From contig NC_087064.1 in assembly GCF_963678635.1 (NCBI RefSeq), positions 11,516,819-11,580,818 of the forward strand: a DNA stretch of 64,000 bases, written 5' to 3'. The notes below the pieces were generated by a model that saw only the letters and a program-made list of their open reading frames with translations, did no database searches and was not told the origin of the DNA. The position numbers and the translations under genes are program-made. Source of the DNA: Symsagittifera roscoffensis (Eukaryota; Xenacoelomorpha; Acoela; Convolutidae). Below, one piece after another: positions 34,401 to 42,886 of this stretch. The stretch's first letter is position 1, and every line of letters begins with the position of its first letter.

Positions 34401-37196
34401 AACCAATTTTTCTACCAACTAATGTTCTTTTTATGGAAAAAAGTTCTTCTCGCCAAAGTTGACGTCAAAACCCCTCATTACGTTTGTTCATTCAAACGAA
34501 CTGGCGTCTTTTTCCAATTATCTAATTATGAGCTTTCGCGTTAAAAAAATCGAGTTCACAAAGCTTCCTTTTGCTTTTGGCGTGATTGTATAGCTTATCA
34601 TTAATCTTTCAAACCCCATTATCAGGCAAAAAATGAGCCTATTAAAGTTTTTCTTTTATCAGACAAAAGATGGTATTGAAGCAATTGTGACATGAGTTTT
34701 GCGCTTCCGTCTTCTGTCATCAGCTTTGTTTAGTTGAAAATACAAAAATATATGATGCCAAGGGTTGTCTATTGGAGCTTGACAATTACTTCAATTCACA
34801 ATAAAAGTGGTTTGTTTTCTTTTTGTGTCATTATCCTCACTGAATGGCTTTTGCTTCAACTTCCGGAAAAATTTTATACCGAAAATTCATAATAAGTATA
34901 ATTTCTTGGTAAATGAAGACGCTCTTTGATCTATGGTAAGTTTGCAAAAAAATTCATGGCAATTCAGAGAACAAAATCTGGTGAAACTACTAAATTTGAG
35001 CTCTATATCTCACTTTTCAGAAATTTTGACATCCTGTAATTTAACATCTTGCTATGAGATGTATTATGTTGCGCAAGAGAAATACTGGCCTTCAATTGCT
35101 TTTTGACTCACCTTCCGGTTTTGGAAATAATTGTAGTGGTCTGTCAAGGGACTAGGGTACATTTTGTCTGCTCTGTTTATTTTTAAATTAAAAATAATTT
35201 CCCAATTTTTTTTCTGCCAATTCTGGTTAAATTCTTCCGTTTTTTCTAAGCAGCAAAAATGTCAGCTCAAAATGAAAGCAAAACAATCTCGGTTTTCAAA
35301 GTGCCGTAGAATGACCAGCTGTTTTGATATATTTTTTATTAGCTTTTCCGGAGCTGGATCTTTGAGCTCTGTTCTAGTTTTAAGATTACAGAAGCGCTTA
35401 CTGTTTCAGTTTAGAAACACTTAACATGATGTTCTTTCAACAATACTATTGTCCGAAAAAATTACAAAAAAGACGATTGTTCCAATTATTCTCGAATAGT
35501 GGAATTGAACTATGAATTAGTGTCCATTTTCAATGTTTTTTTTTTCAGCCAACTTTGACTATATCAAGGAAGGTTGACCTCCCAATTCATTTCGACTGCA
35601 ATTTCATCATTATGTTACCTATCATCACTTCTTAGTCTTACGTTTTTCAAAACTCTAATTCAGTCAGTCACCCTTAACTAAAAACAAAAATCTGTGAATT
35701 TAGAGAAAAAATTGAAACTGATTGTTTAGCTTTTTTGAAAAACAAAACAATTAATTTCTATTTTTTTTAGTTTTGTCATTAATTTTAATTTTAATTTTAA
35801 ATTATTGCGGTGGGAACATTCTGTTTTACTTGAACAGCATTTGAATTCTCTTGTTTCTATTTCCTGTTGTTTTTTTTGCCAACTCCGTTTGCGATATCTG
35901 TCCGATTGCGTTAGGTAACCTTAGCAGCCACAGAAACTGTTCACAGGTTTATGGGAATTAAGTAAATTTGATGCAAAACAATTGACCTGGAGTTCAGGTT
36001 AAAAAAACACATAAAAAACAGATGATACCTTTGTGTGAACTTAGAGCGAGCGAATTATCAGATTGTGTTCAAACAATCGAAGGAACGATCACGTAGTAGT
36101 ATGCAGCTGATCGTAGCCTTTCAGTCTTACTTCAGCTGATAAGTTGATATATCGAACCATGGCCATGCAAAACAATTTTCACGCAACTTAATCGAAGTGA
36201 ACGCAGCAAGCTTAAAAAGTAAACCAGTAAGCATGCGAAATGCTGAATTATGAAAAGGCTGAAAAGGTTAGTAAGCAATCTGCTCCCTAAATTGATTTAG
36301 GGGGAGATTGTTCACTTGATTCAACATATTGCATTTACCCCTCTGTTGGTGTATCTGTGTCCAGATTTGGGTCCAGTTGTGTACCTCGACACCCCCGAGG
36401 GGTTCGAGTTGTAACTCCTAACCGACATTTTCATCGCCGACGTCTGTCTTGAATTATCCGCCTTTCTTAAATCCAGAGGCGGTTTGTAATGATCAATTCC
36501 TTTGATGTCGTCTGGGATAACACCCCGGTTCAAAATTGCTCTGGCTCGTAACTGGACTGTTTCGTTCGGATCCGAGAACATTTCGGGCATTGTCTGGTCG
36601 ACGCCCTCTCGTGGTGTGTATTGAGATATAGGCATCACAGAATCAAATCTTTTTGTTATTTCGTTTTCCGACCGTGACGTCATCTCTTGCGTCAAGTCTC
36701 TCGGCGATACGACTGATATTTGGTTGACGTCGGCAGGTCTTTCGCTCGGAACTCGAATCACAAGCGGAACTTTGATGTCGCCCATTGGGACTGTTTGGGA
36801 AACGGCGCCGGTCACGTAAGATAAATCGACCTCTAAGTTATTATAAACGGGAGGCCGCCAAGAGTCAATCATGTTCACGTGTTGTTCATCTTTAAGAGTG
36901 ATCACATCTTGATTCGAGAGCTTAGCATCCAAAATATCTTTTCCCTGCAACGTGTAAACATCGTTGCCTAAACGAAGCTGCAGATTTTCCAGGAATTTGC
37001 TGTCTTTTCCTCGGTGGAGGGCGTCGCACATTTCGAATGGTAAAACCACATGCACGGGAACTTCGTAATGGGAAACAGGGGCGCCACTGGAATTGGATTG
37101 CTTTGATGTTGTCTGGTCAACGTAGGCATCTCCGGTAAATTTATCATCTCCGACAAAAACACTGACAGATGGATCGAACAAGCTCATTTTAAACAA
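13371..37196 (-). CDS. DCX-EMAP: DCX-EMAP-type microtubule-associated protein gene, 10 exons seen, 3' part off window
   Basis: Ten exons on the minus strand join in matching phase to 917 codons: 37196-36339, 33622-33423, 32217-32026, 24844-24506, 23941-23806, 23548-23194, 22903-22667, 14583-14322, 14035-13966 and 13472-13371. All introns are GT-AG. The product has a 286-residue novel N-terminus, two DCX domains (about 372-447 and 517-600), a low-complexity linker, the HELP motif (about 800-850) and the first WD40 blades. DCX domains and HELP/WD40 propellers bind tubulin and microtubules. The fly protein with this combination works in mechanosensory cilia (family knowledge). Introns hold elements B, C and the hAT. 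The remaining WD40 exons must lie beyond element A. Splice sites are read by eye; transcript data are lacking. Confidence 0.85.
13966..14035 (-). CDS. DCX-EMAP: DCX-EMAP exon 9: first WD40 blade
   Basis: A 70-base exon (acceptor GTTTAG|C, donor AACTGG|GTGAGT) encoding MAVHPSGSIIATGQ, the typical inner strand of an EML WD40 repeat. It completes the Ser codon split with exon 8 and ends in phase 0. Confidence 0.88.
14322..14583 (-). CDS. DCX-EMAP: DCX-EMAP exon 8: HELP motif
   Basis: Acceptor CGTTTTCAG|TGC and donor TCCAG|GTTACT. It encodes LSLEWVYGYRGYDSRMNLF and YYVGSVAVLYDK followed by QRHYTGHNEDIS. This is the hydrophobic HELP motif of echinoderm microtubule-associated protein-like (EML) proteins, which forms part of the tandem beta-propeller, and the first WD40 strand. 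Agreement with the EML family is strong across the whole exon. Confidence 0.93.
14584..15103. other. Intron segment between exon 8 and element B
   Basis: AT-rich intron sequence without coding signal or recognised repeat on either strand. Confidence 0.5.
15100..15103. repeat. Target-site duplication GTTC, left copy
   Basis: GTTC precedes the 5' LTR here and follows the 3' LTR at 21379-21382. Confidence 0.9.
15104..15355 (+). repeat. 5' LTR of element B
   Basis: 252 bp, starting TGATATAGGGACC and ending GACTTTAACA. It contains an internal near-duplication of a 29-base block with core TTTATGTAAGTGCTATCAAT (copies near 15125 and 15171). It matches the 3' LTR except for one base. Confidence 0.97.
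15355..16480 (+). pseudogene. Gag of element B, interrupted
   Basis: The ATG formed by the LTR/primer-binding-site junction opens a short frame (MAQPA...) that stops after 14 codons near an A/G-rich run. The main gag frame is shifted and open from about 15400. It has an in-frame TAA at 15801-15803 and continues in the same frame after it. Gag-like features are aromatic and charged helices in the first half, a basic Arg/Gly-rich patch (RGRGRAGRGG) and two zinc knuckles near 16165-16275. The second knuckle has Tyr where the metal-binding His is expected (LGYFERTC). Gag would normally package the RNA; this copy cannot make the full protein. Confidence 0.85.
15356..15370 (+). promoter_or_regulatory. 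Primer-binding site of element B
   Basis: TGGCGCAGCCAGCAG starts directly after the LTR. The same 15 bases follow the 5' LTR of element C. With the final A of the LTR it forms ATGGCGCAG, a potential gag start. Confidence 0.88.
16481..20958 (+). pseudogene. Pol of element B (PR-RT-RNaseH-IN), with stops and frameshifts
   Basis: Protease has WIDSGSP (about 16555). RT begins in one frame (SPIVITVKKDGSIKLA about 17106) and moves to the next near 17280, where DFTYAYGQV and FIDDILIA follow. TGA interrupts at 17630-17632. An 11-bp tandem duplication near 17975-17995 shifts the frame inside RNase H; the rest has TNELGLLAVVW, SDHKALLTLL and ADYLSRFPS. A Lys/Ser-rich tether of about 350 codons comes next. 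The integrase finger has HHGRDMMF and CKSC, followed by TGA at 19543-19545. The catalytic D, D, E are in QLDFWGP, HMDQATGFFSN and ATGMVEQTIG. The C-terminal part is long, charged and acidic near the end (SEDESEDDDDE-like run). Confidence 0.9.
21127..21378 (+). repeat. 3' LTR of element B
   Basis: 252 bp, same ends as the 5' copy and one mismatch in total. A purine-rich priming tract is not obvious directly before it; the nearest G-run is at about 20920. Confidence 0.97.
21379..21382. repeat. Target-site duplication GTTC, right copy
   Basis: Matches the four bases before the 5' LTR of element B. Confidence 0.9.
21383..22666. other. Intron segment between element B and exon 7
   Basis: AT-rich intron sequence. 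I see no coding signal and no complete repeat. Confidence 0.5.
22667..22903 (-). CDS. DCX-EMAP: DCX-EMAP exon 7: acidic/Gly-rich linker
   Basis: Acceptor TTTGTTTTTAG|AAGC and donor ATTACAG|GTGATA. The product is acidic and Gly-rich (MMEGEGQGGDFEED), a low-complexity linker between the DCX pair and the HELP/WD40 part. A second possible donor at CGAAG|GTATTT would break the phase with the next exon, so the first was chosen. Element B lies in the following intron. Confidence 0.78.
23194..23548 (-). CDS. DCX-EMAP: DCX-EMAP exon 6: end of DCX 2 and Asn-rich linker
   Basis: Acceptor in a long T-run then AG|GTTACG; donor TCAG|GTACTA. It finishes DCX 2 with FFDMFGKFRF and FIACGMENF and continues into a polar, Asn/Arg-rich linker (NNRRINNNKRR) that is probably disordered. 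One base is left for the next codon. Confidence 0.85.
23806..23941 (-). CDS. DCX-EMAP: DCX-EMAP exon 5: core of DCX domain 2
   Basis: A 136-base exon with acceptor TATAATAG|G and donor GAGCGG|GTGGGT. It encodes about 45 residues including VNPRTRQSFMDFLEDIS and VRKLYTAKTGER, the conserved centre of a second doublecortin domain. The entering phase fits exon 4 and the leaving phase 0 fits exon 6. It stands out from the AT-rich intron by its GC content. Confidence 0.88.
24055..24235 (+). repeat. tRNA-derived SINE-like unit, copy 1
   Basis: It has a polymerase III A-box-like segment (GGAGAAGTGGCTACG, near 24064) and a B box GGTTCGAGGCC at 24108-24118, spaced as in a tRNA gene. A body ending CAGCCCAGAAAAATAA and a pyrimidine-rich tail follow. 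A second copy in reverse orientation is at about 40010-40141. The tRNA fold looks degenerate, so it is a SINE and not a working tRNA gene. It lies in the intron between exons 4 and 5. Confidence 0.65.
24506..24844 (-). CDS. DCX-EMAP: DCX-EMAP exon 4: end of DCX 1, linker and start of DCX 2
   Basis: Acceptor AATTTTCAG|G and donor CACAG|GTAATT. The exon starts with the YIYTLGG strand of DCX 1 and continues through EDGQAYVCASGQF, the typical end of the domain. A basic linker (KRNRKSSGGKTRKAD), an acidic stretch and an Arg/Gly-rich part follow, then VITVISNTH, the first strand of DCX 2. The intron between this exon and exon 3 is about 7.2 kb and contains the hAT and element C. Confidence 0.9.
25169..25206 (+). 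repeat. Homopyrimidine tract
   Basis: 38 bases of almost pure C/T (CCCCTCCCGCTCCCC and further) directly before the hAT end. Such tracts can form triplex DNA and may have been the insertion target. Confidence 0.6.
25358..25658 (-). repeat. 3' LTR of element C
   Basis: 301 bp; on the minus strand it runs from TGTGGCACTGCG to GGAATATCACA. On the minus strand the G-rich tract CTCGGGGGAA lies directly before it (plus 25659-25668) and is a good plus-strand priming tract. Confidence 0.94.
25669..27500 (-). pseudogene. Integrase C-terminal region of element C, decayed
   Basis: Contains an open part at 26657-27202 (charged, Lys/Glu-rich) and smaller parts to 25709. It corresponds in position to the long charged C-terminus of element B. 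No domain can be named; several frames are mixed by indels. Confidence 0.55.
27500..28550 (-). pseudogene. Tether and integrase fragment of element C
   Basis: An open part at 28095-28586 is acidic and Ser/Asn-rich, like the tether of element B. The next part (27801-28088) is the integrase His/Cys finger: RIHRGHPGQEAM, WWPHMHKDI and CRECTS. The catalytic core lower down is shredded by frameshifts and stops; a piece resembling DRYSKF is at about 27680. Confidence 0.75.
28550..30195 (-). pseudogene. Protease, RT and truncated RNase H of element C
   Basis: Protease: IDTGSPISLLN near 29990. RT: YAYSQLKL near 29240 and the FLDD catalytic motif near 29055, in separate frames broken by indels. RNase H begins near 28590 with VKCGASHSGLG, where Gly replaces the first catalytic Asp (CDAS in active enzymes). 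Within a few codons the sequence jumps to tether-like sequence, so the RNase H core is deleted. Confidence 0.8.
30342..31322 (-). pseudogene. Gag of element C, broken
   Basis: The gag frame starts at the LTR/primer-binding-site ATG (MAQPAGFLSQDN...) and runs open for about 100 codons, with a matrix/capsid-like part (PWNFKVWFDQFL). A second open part from 30884 has LPPDEVLKRALKFEQ and two zinc knuckles, CNTCGKPFTEGHLKNC and CKNCNETNHFARMC (30440-30580), with intact Cys and His residues. The two parts are out of frame. The second part resembles element D (LPPREALNIAL), so the lineage is shared. Confidence 0.85.
31307..31321 (-). promoter_or_regulatory. Primer-binding site of element C
   Basis: Minus-strand TGGCGCAGCCAGCAG directly after the LTR, identical to element B. 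The last A of the LTR joined to TGG gives ATGGCGCAGCC, the start of gag. Confidence 0.88.
31322..31622 (-). repeat. 5' LTR of element C
   Basis: 301 bp, same ends as the other copy. Differences are mostly transitions, as expected for ageing by point mutation. The primer-binding site follows on its lower side. Confidence 0.94.
31628..31776 (+). pseudogene. hAT transposase C-terminal (hATC dimerisation) fragment
   Basis: The open frame contains TPPERVFSTAGDVVTKKRS and LLSGEHVDI, the conserved hATC motif by which hAT transposases dimerise. The rest of the transposase is missing: on the other side of element C only about 150 bases of hAT remain, so the hAT copy was an internally deleted derivative before element C arrived. 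Confidence 0.85.
32026..32217 (-). CDS. DCX-EMAP: DCX-EMAP exon 3: first half of DCX domain 1
   Basis: Acceptor CTATAG|G and donor GTCCG|GTGAGC. It encodes KTITFYRNGDAQFPG, FRSWETLLVFLSDKI and LPYGVR, the diagnostic start of a doublecortin domain (ubiquitin-like fold that binds between protofilaments). The Arg codon is split with the next exon. The in-frame ATG near the start could serve as an alternative start, but the exon joins the previous one in phase. Confidence 0.9.
32643..32905. repeat. Dispersed direct repeat, copy 1
   Basis: About 263 bases from AATCGAGTTCACAAAGCTTC to ATTCACACAAAAAG. About 90% identical by eye to 34548-34810 in the same orientation. Contains no coding frame. Lies between DCX-EMAP exons 2 and 3. 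Confidence 0.85.
33270..33418. repeat. Degenerate tandem repeat with TAACCCAGTTTTCTAT core
   Basis: About seven imperfect copies of AATAACCCAGTTTTCTATT-like units, 18 to 36 bases each, just downstream of the donor of DCX-EMAP exon 2. Confidence 0.7.
33423..33622 (-). CDS. DCX-EMAP: DCX-EMAP exon 2: Arg/Ser-rich linker
   Basis: Acceptor TTTGTCTTTCAG and donor GTCAG|GTAGATT. It encodes about 66 residues, rich in Arg, Thr and Ser at first and acidic at the end (DEGEEEDNS). It is in phase 0 at the start and leaves two bases (AG) that complete an Arg codon with the next exon. A disordered, basic stretch directly before the first DCX domain fits microtubule binding. Confidence 0.75.
33865..34115 (+). 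repeat. Dispersed repeat family D, copy 1
   Basis: Core words CGATTTCTAAGACGGATTAA, ACGAAAAATGATCACAGGTG and AATGGCTAGTTAAAAAGTCG. Diverged relatives are at 47950-48145 (plus) and 59190-59530 (minus). No coding potential. Confidence 0.75.
34548..34810. repeat. Dispersed direct repeat, copy 2
   Basis: Second copy of the unit at 32643-32905, about 1.9 kb away, in the intron between exons 1 and 2. Probably an unclassified non-autonomous element. Confidence 0.85.
34811..36338. other. Non-coding segment between exons 1 and 2
   Basis: AT-rich DNA with no exon or complete repeat recognised. A block near 36240-36310 (AAAAGGCTGAAAAGG, then GGGGAGATTGTTC) resembles pieces at 37830-37910 and 42700-42890, so old repeats are present. 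Confidence 0.4.
36339..37196 (-). CDS. DCX-EMAP: DCX-EMAP exon 1 (predicted): 286-residue N-terminal segment
   Basis: An 858-base open frame that begins at an ATG (a second ATG is three codons later) and ends at GGG|GTAAAT in phase 0, matching the phase of the exon at 33622. The local base composition is clearly more GC-rich than the flanks. The product has no recognised domain. It begins with a beta-rich part (SVSVFVGDDKF), has a region with VPVHVVLPFEM, and ends in a Ser/Tyr/Arg-rich tail (SRYTTGPKSGHRYTNRG) that resembles the basic region before the DCX domain. Linking it to the DCX exons rests on phase, strand, composition and spacing. It could instead be the last exon of a separate gene, because the frame would also stop a few codons past the donor. 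Confidence 0.6.
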
Positions 37197-38320
37197 ATTT
37201 ACAACACTCTTAGCTACAATCTAAAACTACAAAATACAATAGATAGTTGTGATAATAGGTAAGCCGTGATAAAAATCAATGGTACACATTCAGACAATAA
37301 TTTTTTCTTTTTTTCTACGCGCTTGAATTCATTGTACACGTTTTTGAGTTTAATTTTTACACGTACCATTTGAATTAATGCTGCATAAAAGTTACGTCAG
37401 TTCAATTTTGTAGACAAAATGTGTTTCAGACTCATAAACCATTTTTTCGTTTTCTTTTCACCGACTTTTTTTTAGAAAAAATAACTATCTGAATTTGATT
37501 CATTGAGAGGTTTTCGGTTCTAGCAGATTTAAATTATAGTACAATGAGCAAAACCTGGAATCTATTCACTAATCCCCCCAATAATTACACTAATTACTAA
37601 TTACAGTAATTGTTGTGGTGGATTAAGGGGGAAATGGGCGCCCCTTTTTCCTTTTTCAAGGATTCAGCTCCTGAACGTGGACATCCAATGTTTGTTATGC
37701 AGTTTTTATCCTAGATTTTTTTTGTCTTATGTAGACAAAGGAGCAATCCCCAGAACTGATCAAGTGAATGATGGCTTGAATCTAAACGGCAAATGGAAGC
37801 AAAAAGAAGTTATTCAGAGCGTTGAGCTCTGATTGGCTGAAAAAGGTTGCATCCAACCAATTGAGCAATCTCCTCTATAAATTGGTTTATGCAGAGATTA
37901 GCTCAATTTAAGGAAAATGGGCTAAAACTTATAACCCAGTTATTTTTTTTTTTTAAAAGTGCTGTTTATTCAAAGGATCTTGTTAACTATCCCACCTCTT
38001 ATGTATCTTGTTAAAAATTTCCGCGCCTATAGCGGACTAAATCAACAGTTGAGCGAGTTTTTTTTTAACATGCAACAGGTCGAAGGGGGTTGGGGTATCT
38101 TTCTTTAGTTTGGCCTAGAGGTTGTTTTGTTTTTGTGCAATTTCAATTGTAGTTGAATTATAAAAACAACACAAAAGAATTATTGGCCCTACCAATTTTG
38201 ATTACACTTGCGAAAGCAAGTGTTTTGTAAATAGGATTTAGACCTTTTTCCCGTAAACAACTTTTTGTTATAATTTTCCAACTTGCTTTTTTATTGAATC
38301 TTATCAACTTCCAGGTTCCT
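37197..38320. other. Upstream region of the DCX-EMAP gene
   Basis: AT-rich, no coding frame. Could contain a promoter or 5' non-coding exon, but I cannot point to a TATA box or start site with confidence. Repeat-like words occur near 37830-37910 and an A-box-like TTTGGCCTAGAGG at about 38108. Confidence 0.35.
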
Positions 38321-38420
38321 TCACACTTGGCCTAGAGGCAACGCCGTCGCCTTTGCATCCAATTCAGGGGTTTGAATCCTGGCTTCGAGTCAGGGGTTCG
38401 AAAATTCTCTTGGTAAAAAA
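38320..38420 (+). repeat. tRNA-like sequence (SINE head)
   Basis: A-box-like TTGGCCTAGAGGC at 38327-38339 and B-box-like GGTTTGAATCC at 38369-38379, followed by a second B-box-like GGTTCGAAAATTC about 25 bases later. Spacing fits a tRNA. Fragments with the same TTTGGCCTAGAG head occur at about 38108 and 40498. Confidence 0.5.
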
Positions 38421-40009
38421 TTACTTATTCTACTTTTGCTTATCTGCTCAAGTTTTGTCGGTCAGCTGTCAAATCACAGATTTTTTTAAGCCATAAACAA
38501 GTATCATGGTATCATGTTCGTTTTAGTTAAGGGGTAATTTTGTTTTTCAGTTCAAAGATAGTTGGTTTTGTTCCCGCATCATAAACTTTGTTCCGTCGCT
38601 AATTCAAAGCTCAATTATCATGGGTGGCGAGTTTAAAATGAATTCCTATTTGAATGAATGAGATGGGGTTCATTATTTTTTGAGATTTTTTCATTTTTTG
38701 CAATAAGTTTTTTTCATTTTTTGCAAAATTCTATGTCCTCTTCCATTTGTATTTCCATTGATATTTTTTTGAAAATCATAAGAACAGTTTTTGAGAAAAA
38801 ATAGGGTTCTTGCAAGAAGTAAAAAAAATTTCAAAGTGTATTTCCCTGTGTGTTTCCAAACTCTCCTGGGCTCTTTTACTTTACCACTCTGTCTAACGTC
38901 TTCAAAAAGTCTGTTAAGAGAGTATTCGATTCTTATTTTTGCTATTTTTGTTTCCTCAAAGACTCAAAAGCTCCTCTACATAATCGTCCACGCCTATATT
39001 TTTTTACACGTAACGTTATTGTCCTCAGAATAGTCAATTTTTTTTAAACCGTTTTTGAACGTTTTTGTCTATTCTTTGAAACTGAACTCCCGAATCTGAA
39101 ATTATTAATTCAATCGAGATAACGCGAAGTAGGAAATTCCCCTGTATTTTTCTGGCGGCACAATTTTTTACGCAAAGCTTATCGCCCTCAAAAAATCAAA
39201 TATTTGACCATTTTTTAAAGAAACTTTGATTTTTCTCAAAAATTACCCTCCCATATCTCCGATTTTAGTAATAGTCGAAAAAATGTAATGTAAAAAGCTC
39301 CTTAGCATACCCGATTTCGCGAAATGTATTTACGCAAAAAGTTTTGGCCCTCCAAAAAGTCAAACTTTTGAAACTTTCACCGTCTTTTTTGAAAATTTTT
39401 TGAATTTACTCGAAAATTACTCTGCCAATAACCAGGCCACGTGTTCAATCGAGAAATCCGGTTTCGGTTTTTTTCTCTACTTGAGCGGCCACAATCTTTT
39501 TTTGCAAAAAAAAATGTTTTGGTTTTCTGAAGATCAAATTTTTGAAAAATTGACAGTTTTTTTGAATGATTAAATAACTACCCTATTAAATCTGAGATCA
39601 ATTTTACAATTAAAAACTGGTTGCAGGAAATTTTCTTATTGAAGAGGCGACTCCTCAATTTTGGTTAAAGAATTTATGTCCTCGGAAAAATTCCAATATC
39701 AAATTTTATTTACCAGCCTTCTATTTTACCTTTTGCGTAGGACCGCGATTCTTATTTTGCAATCCCGGGTTGACCCTCATACAAAGAAATGCTAGTCATA
39801 CAATTTCATTTCTGTGTAATTTTTTTTTCAAAATTAGCGTGTTCTTCTACATCAACAGAAAACTTATAAATTAAAACTGAGGTTGTTCAAATTTAATAAT
39901 CTAAGTGTAATCGTATTAGATTAAGATCATTTATCCACGGGTGAAAGGACCAACACAAGAGCTGTACAGCTCATCACACCGAACCGCTTCTGTGCCCCTG
40001 TTTAAGAAC
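38421..40009. other. Gene-free AT-rich segment
   Basis: No coding frame, RNA gene or clear repeat seen. Contains several similar short blocks of the form AAATTACCCTCCCATATCTC / AAATTACTCTGCCAATAACC (near 39240 and 39415), probably old repeat debris. Confidence 0.4.
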
Positions 40010-40141
40010 TACATGCAAATTAATTTGGTTATTTTTCTGGGCTGGGTAATGTTGCTTCACCCCCGAGCACGGATCATGGTGGGCCTCGAAAATCCGACTT
40101 TTCGATTGAGAGGTGGGGACGTAACCACTTCACCACCGCTC
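40010..40141 (-). repeat. tRNA-derived SINE-like unit, copy 2
   Basis: On the minus strand: GTGAAGTGGTTACGTCC (A-box region), TTTTCGAGGCCC (B-box region, plus 40081-40095) and CAGCCCAGAAAAATAA. These match copy 1 at 24055 in order and spacing, so the two belong to one SINE family. The B box here is mutated. Confidence 0.6.
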
Positions 40142-41404
40142 TCCTTCAAAATTGATTTCACCGCCGCGTTTTAAAATTGATTTTGGAGACAAAATGAATT
40201 TAGAAAAAAAATAGTTCTGTTCTAGTCGCAAAAAGGTTCAAGGCACAAGCGAACAAAAAAAATTGATAAAAAAACAAAGGCTTTTATTTCATGCAAAAAT
40301 GGACATTTGTCAATAACGTACTCCAGGTACAGTTTTTCGCACAAAGGTAACAAAAATGATAATATGTGTTTTGTTTGAAGCCTGAATTCGCTTCTTGTTG
40401 TTTTATATAGTAAAATAATTTTATAGTCTGTCAAGAAAACCAAGCTGCGAAAAACAATCAATTTTGTTGAGTCTGATAGATGTGTTCATTTTTTTAGTTT
40501 GGCCTAGAGTTCGTTTTGTTACTGCGTAGTTGCAATTATATTGGGTTTGTAAAATGTCTCAATGATCCGTTACTAGTTACTAGTAAATCCGTTAATAGTT
40601 TTCGATTCAAAAAGCACTAGAACAGTAGCATCTCTTATCGAGATTGTAAGCCAATATAAGAAAAAAAAACATCAATTTAATTGATAATGATTTTCCTCTT
40701 CCAGCTTTTGAAAAGAACTCAAAACAATTAAAACAGCAACAATAAACTCCTTCAGACATTATTTGAATATAGATTTAACAGTTTTCGACGGTTTTTTTTG
40801 CATGGATTCTTACCATCGCACCATCTTATAGTCAAAGTCAGAACAGTTAGTTCGGCGATCTCGTTTACGTTTTACTAGCCTGTTTGGTCTTGGCCGTGCA
40901 TCATATTCCGGTACGGACGACCTCCAAATGGAACGTTTTCTTGGCAATTACACTTTCCATATTGACCGTGCTGTCAAAACTCCATGTTTAAATGCCTGGT
41001 GTTGACCGAAAAAATCAACGGGCAATTGATTAACATAATTTCAACTAACTCTAATGATACCGCTAGCAAAAAAAAAGTTTTATTAGAAAAAGGTTAGATT
41101 CGAACACTCATTATTTCATCTCTATCGTTCAATATCTCATGTTTTTCGATATCTCCTTGTTTTCATTATCTAATCTTTCTGAAAAAAATTAGCTGAGATT
41201 CTAACATCTACGAGTTTCTCTGCCCGAGTATAAATTGAAGATAAATTAAAGTTTTTTTCAGGATTGATGCTTGACGTGGGTCTCGATTTAATTAATTTTG
41301 ATTCCGATTCTGCGCAAAAGCAATTGAAGAAAAATGGCACTTTCTAAACAAGATGTTTAAAAGGCAGTTTTTTGCCTAGTTTTTGTCATAAGGCGGTTTA
41401 TACG
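40142..41404. other. Gene-free AT-rich segment
   Basis: No coding or RNA gene seen. An A-box-like TTTGGCCTAGAG fragment is at about 40498. Confidence 0.4.
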
Positions 41405-42011
41405 AAGTCTACAGAGGGATGATGATAAGTTTTGCTCAAAGAGTACTAAGCTCACCTCGAACGCAAATAAGTCGTTTTGAAAGATCAATTGTATTTTCTG
41501 CAGCTAGCTTCCTTATAGGCTGCGTTGTTTGTTGTCCTTTTTCAGGCCAAACAAACTGATTTTTTTGAGCTCTCCTGAAACCTTAAATGCCCAATTAGAT
41601 CAAATTTGCGGCAAGCAATTTGTTGAAAAAAAAGTACAAAAACGTTTTGTATATCTTTAACCAAAGAAATTGCAGTTCAATTGTACAATACATTGCTATC
41701 TTTCGACTTTCATACGCAGCTCAATTTCTTCAACACAATCTTACATTTTGACCGAGTACGACTTTTTTATTCACCGTTTTCTGACCAATTTTACAATGGC
41801 GTACGTCGTGTTCCGATCTTAGGCATCTAGACATGCATCGTATACCGGTAATTTTGCACTACTCTTTGATCTTCTAGCGCCAGTTTTAATTTTAAAAAAA
41901 TTCTTGCTTGCAAAGTAAGTATAAAAACTACGGAGAATTATGTTCATCCCTTAGAAAAAAAGCAAAATTAGAGTAATCAAACTTAGCAACAAAAACATTA
42001 TACGCCATATT

Positions 42012-42461
<450 letters not shown>

Positions 42462-42629
42462 CCTGGAAATCTGATTTCAGGTAGCTGTCGAAACAAAGTT
42501 GGAAATTCAGTGTAATCACTTATTCTGACTATTGCGCCGGTCCTTGAGTTGTTTTCCAACAATTTCGTTGACCAGTGAAAAAATTGCCAACAATACGCTC
42601 AGTTTATTAGTTTATTAGTGGATTTTTGT

Positions 42630-42886
42630 GATGTGATCAAAAATTTGAGCTGAAACTATCTCGAATCGGAAAAATTGGACCAAAAAAAACAATGTTCCCA
42701 CTAACCCAATTAGGGAAAAGGTTGCTCTGATACAGGTCAACTGATTAAAGAACCTTTTTAAGATGTGATCAAAAATTTGAGCGGAAACTATCTCGAATCT
42801 GAAAAAATTGAACCAAAAAAACAATGTTCCCACTAACCCAATTAGGGAAAAGATTGCTCTGATGCAGGTCAACTGATTAAAGAACC
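42630..42886 (+). repeat. 132-bp tandem duplication
   Basis: Two copies (42630-42761 and 42762-42886) starting GATGTGATCAAAAATTTGAG and ending TGATTAAAGAACC, over 90% identical by eye. Confidence 0.9.
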
